NCBI RefSeq assembly: GCF_946190065.1 | Contig: NZ_CAMHZD010000020.1 | Span: 1-44,723, forward strand | Reading direction: 5' to 3' | Source of the DNA: Streptococcus mitis | GTDB taxonomy: Bacteria > Bacillota > Bacilli > Lactobacillales > Streptococcaceae | DNA length: 44,723 nt | Shown: positions 41,049 to 44,723 of the stretch, one piece after another | Layout: every line of letters begins with the position of its first letter | Position numbering within the stretch: position 1 is the stretch's first letter | Position numbers and translations under genes: made by a program | Notes under the pieces: generated by a model | The model's input: only the letters and a program-made list of their open reading frames with translations | What the model was told of the DNA's origin: nothing | The model's database searches: none

Positions 41049-43244
41049 ATGAAATTAGATAAATTATTCGAGAAATTTCTTTCTCTTTTTAAAAAAGAAA
41101 CAAGTGAATCAGAGGATTCTGGGTCTACTAGCTTGCGTCGCTCTCGTAGTGATCGAAAAAAATTAGCCCAAGTAGGTCCAATTCGAAAATTCTGGCGTCG
41201 TTATCATCTAACAAAGATTGTCCTTATACTAGGTTTGAGTGCAGGCTTGCTAGTTGGAACCTATTTGTTTGCTGTAGCTAAGTCAACCAATGTTAACGAT
41301 TTGCAAAACGCCTTGAAAACTCGGACTATCATTTTTGACCGTGAAGAAAAAGAGGCTGGTGCTTTGTCTGGTCAAAAAGGAACTTATGTTGAATTGACTG
41401 ATATCAGTAAAAATTTGCAGAATGCCGTTATTGCGACAGAAGACCGCTCTTTCTATAAAAATGACGGGATTAACTATGGTCGTTTCTTCTTGGCGATTGT
41501 CACTGCTGGACGTTCAGGTGGTGGATCTACTATTACCCAGCAGCTAGCTAAAAATGCCTATCTGTCGCAGGATCAAACTGTCGAGAGAAAAGCAAAAGAA
41601 TTTTTCCTTGCCTTAGAATTAACAAAAAAATATAGTAAGGATCAGATCTTAACCATGTACCTTAACAATGCCTATTTTGGAAATGGTGTGTGGGGTGTAG
41701 AAGATGCGAGTAAGAAATACTTTGGAGTTTCTGCATCAGAAGTGAGTCTGGATCAAGCTGCGACTCTGGCAGGGATGCTCAAAGGACCGGAACTGTATAA
41801 CCCCTTGAAATCTGTAGAAGATTCTACTAATCGTCGTGATACTGTCTTGCAAAATATGCTTGCAGCGGGTTACATTGATAAAAACCAAGAAACCGAAGCT
41901 GCAGAAGTTGATATGACTTCGCAATTGCACGATAAGTATGAAGGAAAAATCTCAGATTACCGCTATCCTTCTTACTTTGATGCGGTGGTTAACGAAGCCA
42001 TTTCCAAGTATAATCTAACAGAGGAAGAAATTGTTAATAATGGCTACCGCATTTATACAGAGCTGGACCAAAACTATCAAGCAAATATGCAGGTTGTCTA
42101 TGAAAATACAGCGCTATTTCCGAGGGCAGAGGATGGAACATTTGCTCAATCAGGAAGTGTGGCTCTCGAACCGAAAACAGGTGGAGTTCGTGGAATTGTC
42201 GGTCAGGTTGCTGGCAATGATAAAACTGGATTCCGGAATTTCAACTATGCAACTCAATCAAAACGTAGCCCTGGTTCTACAATTAAGCCTTTAGTTGTTT
42301 ATACGCCTGCAGTTGAAGCTGGCTGGGCTTTGAATAAGCAGTTGGATAACCATACCATGCAGTATGACAGCTATAAGGTTGATAACTATGCAGGGATCAA
42401 AACGAGTCGAGAAGTTCCTATGTATCAAGCCTTGGCAGAATCGCTTAATCTGCCTGCTGTTGCCACTGTTAATGATTTGGGCGTTGATAAGGCTTTTGAG
42501 GCGGGCGAAAAATTCGGACTCAACATGGAAAAGGTCGATCGTGTTCTTGGTGTCGCCTTGGGAAGCGGTGTTGAAACCAACCCTCTTCAAATGGCTCAAG
42601 CATATGCTGCCTTTGCAAATGAAGGTTTAATGCCGGAAGCTCATTTTATTAGTAGAATTGAAAATGCTAGTGGTCAGGTCATTGCGAGCTATAAAAATTC
42701 ACAAAAACGGGTGATTGATAAATCTGTAGCTGACAAGATGACCAGTATGATGTTGGGAACATTTACAAACGGAACAGGTATTAGTTCATCACCTGCAGAC
42801 TATGTCATGGCAGGAAAAACTGGTACAACTGAAGCAGTTTTTAATCCTGAATACACAAGTGACCAGTGGGTGATTGGTTATACTCCGGATGTGGTGATTA
42901 GTCACTGGCTTGGTTTCCCTACCACTGATGAAAATCACTATCTAGCTGGTTCTACTTCAAACGGTGCAGCTCATGTCTTTAGAAACATTGCTAATACCAT
43001 TTTACCTTATACGCCAGGAAGTACCTTTACGGTTGAAAATGCTTATAAGCAAAATGGAATTGCACCAGCCAATACAAGAAATCAAGTACAGAGTAATGAA
43101 GAAAATCAGGCGGATAATAGCCTTTCTGATATTAGAAGTCGTGCACAAAATCTGGTAGATGAGGCTAGCCGTGCTATCTCGGATGCGAAGATTAAGGAAA
43201 AGGCTCAAACGATATGGGATTCGGTAGTCAATCTATTTCGTTAA
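41049..43244 (+). CDS. pbp2A: class A penicillin-binding protein 2a
   Basis: 731 residues. Cytoplasmic basic N-terminus, membrane anchor ~57-77 (KIVLILGLSAGLLVGTYLFAV), then a GT51 glycosyltransferase domain (E131 in IATEDRSFYKNDG; GGSTITQQLAKN). Transpeptidase domain with S410 in SPGSTIKPL (SxxK), SLNLPAV (SxN) and GKTGTTEA (KTG), then a ~90-residue tail. Polymerises and cross-links peptidoglycan. S410 is the residue number known for pneumococcal PBP2a. SPGSTIKPL is unaltered next to the serine, so there is no obvious resistance substitution there. No good Shine-Dalgarno; probably leaderless. Confidence 0.97.
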   Translation: MKLDKLFEKFLSLFKKETSESEDSGSTSLRRSRSDRKKLAQVGPIRKFWRRYHLTKIVLILGLSAGLLVGTYLFAVAKSTNVNDLQNALKTRTIIFDREEKEAGALSGQKGTYVELTDISKNLQNAVIATEDRSFYKNDGINYGRFFLAIVTAGRSGGGSTITQQLAKNAYLSQDQTVERKAKEFFLALELTKKYSKDQILTMYLNNAYFGNGVWGVEDASKKYFGVSASEVSLDQAATLAGMLKGPELYNPLKSVEDSTNRRDTVLQNMLAAGYIDKNQETEAAEVDMTSQLHDKYEGKISDYRYPSYFDAVVNEAISKYNLTEEEIVNNGYRIYTELDQNYQANMQVVYENTALFPRAEDGTFAQSGSVALEPKTGGVRGIVGQVAGNDKTGFRNFNYATQSKRSPGSTIKPLVVYTPAVEAGWALNKQLDNHTMQYDSYKVDNYAGIKTSREVPMYQALAESLNLPAVATVNDLGVDKAFEAGEKFGLNMEKVDRVLGVALGSGVETNPLQMAQAYAAFANEGLMPEAHFISRIENASGQVIASYKNSQKRVIDKSVADKMTSMMLGTFTNGTGISSSPADYVMAGKTGTTEAVFNPEYTSDQWVIGYTPDVVISHWLGFPTTDENHYLAGSTSNGAAHVFRNIANTILPYTPGSTFTVENAYKQNGIAPANTRNQVQSNEENQADNSLSDIRSRAQNLVDEASRAISDAKIKEKAQTIWDSVVNLFR

Positions 43245-43249
43245 GATGC

Positions 43250-43278
43250 TTGTCAAAGCCTAGCTTTCTTGTTATAAT
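43250..43278 (+). promoter_or_regulatory. promoter of rpmG-secE-nusG
   Basis: TTGTCA, 17-nt spacer, extended TGTTATAAT. Confidence 0.75.
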
Positions 43279-43296
43279 AGATAGGATGGAGGCGTT

Positions 43297-43449
43297 ATGG
43301 CACTAAAAAAAGCAAGCCTAGCTTGTGCGGTTTGTGGTTCGAGAAACTATTCGATCAAGATCAGCGGAAACCCCAAGCCTACACGACTAGAAGTAAATAA
43401 ATTTTGTAAACATTGTGGTAAGTACACTGCACACAGAGAAACGAGATAG
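43297..43449 (+). CDS. rpmG: 50S ribosomal protein L33
   Basis: 50 residues ([19 protein letters not shown] ... [14 protein letters not shown]). CxxC pairs CAVC and CKHC are both present, so this is the zinc-binding (C+) form. GGAGG precedes the ATG. First gene of the rpmG-secE-nusG operon; secE starts 9 nt after the stop. Confidence 0.96.
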   Translation: MALKKASLACAVCGSRNYSIKISGNPKPTRLEVNKFCKHCGKYTAHRETR

Positions 43450-43458
43450 GAGAGAGCG

Positions 43459-43635
43459 ATGCGTTTTATTGGAGATATTTTTAGACTTCTTAAAGACACA
43501 ACATGGCCAACTCGCAAGGAAAGCTGGAGAGATTTTCGTTCTATCATGGAATACACTGCTTTCTTTGTTGTGATTATTTATATTTTTGACAAGTTGATTG
43601 TTTCAGGTTTGATTCGATTTATTAACATTTTTTAG
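43459..43635 (+). CDS. secE: preprotein translocase subunit SecE
   Basis: 58 residues. Amphipathic helix with LLKDTTWPTRKESWRDF (conserved W-P-x-R/K) and one transmembrane helix (FFVVIIYIFDKLIVSGLI). Clamps SecY. AGGAGAG precedes the ATG. Confidence 0.96.
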   Translation: MRFIGDIFRLLKDTTWPTRKESWRDFRSIMEYTAFFVVIIYIFDKLIVSGLIRFINIF

Positions 43636-43688
43636 AAGACCTGTGGAGTTATTCACGCTAGAAATCTTCTATTATGAAAGGAAGTATC

Positions 43689-44225
43689 ATGGATAGTTTT
43701 GATAAAGGATGGTTTGTCTTACAAACCTATTCTGGTTATGAAAATAAGGTAAAAGAAAATCTATTGCAACGTGCACAAACCTACAATATGTTGGATAATA
43801 TTTTACGTGTTGAAATTCCAACACAAACAGTGCAAGTTGAAAAAAATGGAAAGAGAAAAGAAGTAGAAGAGAATCGCTTTCCAGGTTATGTTCTTGTAGA
43901 AATGGTAATGACGGATGAAGCTTGGTTTGTTGTTCGAAACACACCAAACGTTACAGGGTTCGTCGGATCTCATGGAAATAGATCAAAACCAACTCCATTA
44001 TTGGAACAAGAAATCCGTGATATCTTGGTTTCTATGGGACAAACTGTACAAGAGTTTGATATCGATGTTGAAGTTGGTCAAACTGTACGTATCATTGATG
44101 GTGCTTTTGCAGACTATACTGGTAAGATTACAGAGATTGATAACAATAAAGTGAAGATGATTATCTCTATGTTTGGTAATGACACAGTTGCAGAAGTAAA
44201 CTTAAACCAAATTGCAGAATTATAA
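43689..44225 (+). CDS. nusG: transcription termination/antitermination factor NusG
   Basis: 178 residues from MDSFDKGWFVLQTYSGYENKV. NGN domain, then the C-terminal KOW domain (VGQTVRIIDGAFADYTGKI). GAAAGGAAG before this ATG favours it over the in-frame ATG at 43674. Last gene of the operon, ended by the hairpin at 44231. Confidence 0.97.
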   Translation: MDSFDKGWFVLQTYSGYENKVKENLLQRAQTYNMLDNILRVEIPTQTVQVEKNGKRKEVEENRFPGYVLVEMVMTDEAWFVVRNTPNVTGFVGSHGNRSKPTPLLEQEIRDILVSMGQTVQEFDIDVEVGQTVRIIDGAFADYTGKITEIDNNKVKMIISMFGNDTVAEVNLNQIAEL

Positions 44226-44230
44226 CCCTG

Positions 44231-44255
44231 AGAGAGGCAAGACCTCTCTTTTTTG
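44231..44255 (+). terminator. terminator between nusG and comX
   Basis: AGAGAGG CAAGA CCTCTCT then TTTTT. Confidence 0.9.
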
Positions 44256-44256
44256 T

Positions 44257-44330
44257 GCAGTTTAGACGGTGTAGGGAACAGAATGGATGAAACGTGCCAA
44301 AAGTGTTTCTGAATCTGTTAGACTGTATCT
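44257..44330 (+). promoter_or_regulatory. ComE direct repeat and promoter of comX
   Basis: GCAGTTTAG (44257-44265), 12 nt, ACAGAATGG (44278-44286): the imperfect direct repeat bound by ComE, with the correct 12-nt spacing. A -10-like GTATCT lies 40 nt downstream (44325-44330), and AGAAAGGGGG precedes the comX ATG. This is the switch from early to late competence. Confidence 0.82.
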
Positions 44331-44345
44331 AGAAAGGGGGACGTT

Positions 44346-44723
44346 ATGTTTAAAGAATTGTATAAAGAAGTCCAGGGAATTGTGTATAAGAGTAGAAATG
44401 AATATTACTTGCATTTATGGGAACTATCGGATTGGGACCAAGAGGGTATGCTCTGCTTACATGAATTGATCAGTAGAGAAGAAGAGCTAGTAGAAGATAT
44501 TCCTCGTTTACGAAAATACTTCAAAACTAAATTCCGTAATCGAATTTTAGACCATATCCGTAAACAAGAAAGCCAGAAGCGTAGATATGATAAAGAACCC
44601 TATGAAGAAGTAGGTGAGATTAGTCATCGTATAAGCGAGGGAGGTCTGTGGCTAGATGAGTATTATCTCTTTCATGAGACACTAAGAGATTATAGAAACA
44701 AACAAAGTAAAGACAAACAAGAA
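44346..44723 (+). CDS. comX: competence sigma factor ComX (SigX), 5' part
   Basis: The first 126 codons are present and run off the window edge; the family is ~159 residues. MFKELYKEVQGIVYKSRNEYYLHLWELSDWDQEGMLCL, cut short here, and RKYFKTKFRNRILDHIRKQESQKRR match pneumococcal ComX with a few substitutions (for example F2, S16, D31, E48). It replaces sigma-A on RNA polymerase and reads cin-boxes such as the one at 22738. Transcription is driven by phosphorylated ComE. Confidence 0.97.
   Translation, partial: MFKELYKEVQGIVYKSRNEYYLHLWELSDWDQEGMLCLHELISREEELVEDIPRLRKYFKTKFRNRILDHIRKQESQKRRYDKEPYEEVGEISHRISEGGLWLDEYYLFHETLRDYRNKQSKDKQE

Overview
The window comes from a mitis-group Streptococcus very close to S. 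pneumoniae (S. mitis, S. pseudopneumoniae or S. pneumoniae itself). The chromosomal backbone runs in familiar pneumococcal order: thrC, MATE, HAD, LysM protein, marR, pcp, tgt, oatA, nagA, Zn-adh, comGA-GG, ackA, rnpA-yidC-jag, tkt, yajC, ptp, adhE, gapA, pbp2A, rpmG-secE-nusG, comX. It also carries a BOX repeat and an IS1167-like (ISL3 family) insertion sequence. Species cannot be settled from the sequence alone.

Layout. Positions 1-507 hold six tRNA genes (Phe, Tyr, Trp, His, Gln, Leu). The 3' part of tRNA-Leu (454-513) is repeated exactly at 7486-7545, and these two 60-bp copies bound a ~7-kb integrative element. Inside it, reading leftward, are a small hypothetical gene, a Rep_trans/MobT-type initiator, another hypothetical gene, a DUF3173 protein and a tyrosine integrase. 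A divergent Cro/CI-type repressor faces them. An intact IS1167-like copy with an 8-bp target duplication sits next to the integrase. A 96-bp remnant of the same IS end, an SMR efflux gene and a truncated NUDIX gene lie on the far side. The leader of the rep operon holds what looks like a short counter-transcribed RNA with its own promoter and terminator, a repeated GAATATT operator motif, a start-stop ORF, and a perfect late-competence (cin-box) octamer at the repressor promoter. This is the most system-like part of the window.

From 7546 to 22.7 kb the genes are metabolic and surface functions: a glutamate-cysteine ligase-like enzyme, threonine synthase, a MATE exporter, a LysM surface protein, peptidoglycan O-acetyltransferase, queuine tRNA transglycosylase, NagA and a zinc alcohol dehydrogenase. 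At 22.7-26.5 kb is the complete seven-gene comG (cgl) competence-pilus operon behind a cin-box, followed by two methyltransferases and ackA. At 29.5-31.7 kb are rnpA-yidC-jag; at 32.4-35.7 kb tkt, yajC, ptp and a MORN protein. adhE, with a Rex operator and a cre-like site, and gapA follow. The window ends with the cell-wall synthase pbp2A, rpmG-secE-nusG and the 5' part of comX behind a ComE box. The two ends of the competence cascade are therefore both here: comX (sigma X) and its target operon comG.

A pattern not tied to any one gene: five genes (16477-, 26506+, 27151+, 40962-, 41049+) lack a convincing Shine-Dalgarno sequence. Each instead has an extended -10 hexamer (TGnTAnnnT) ending exactly 6 nt before the ATG, which predicts leaderless mRNAs.
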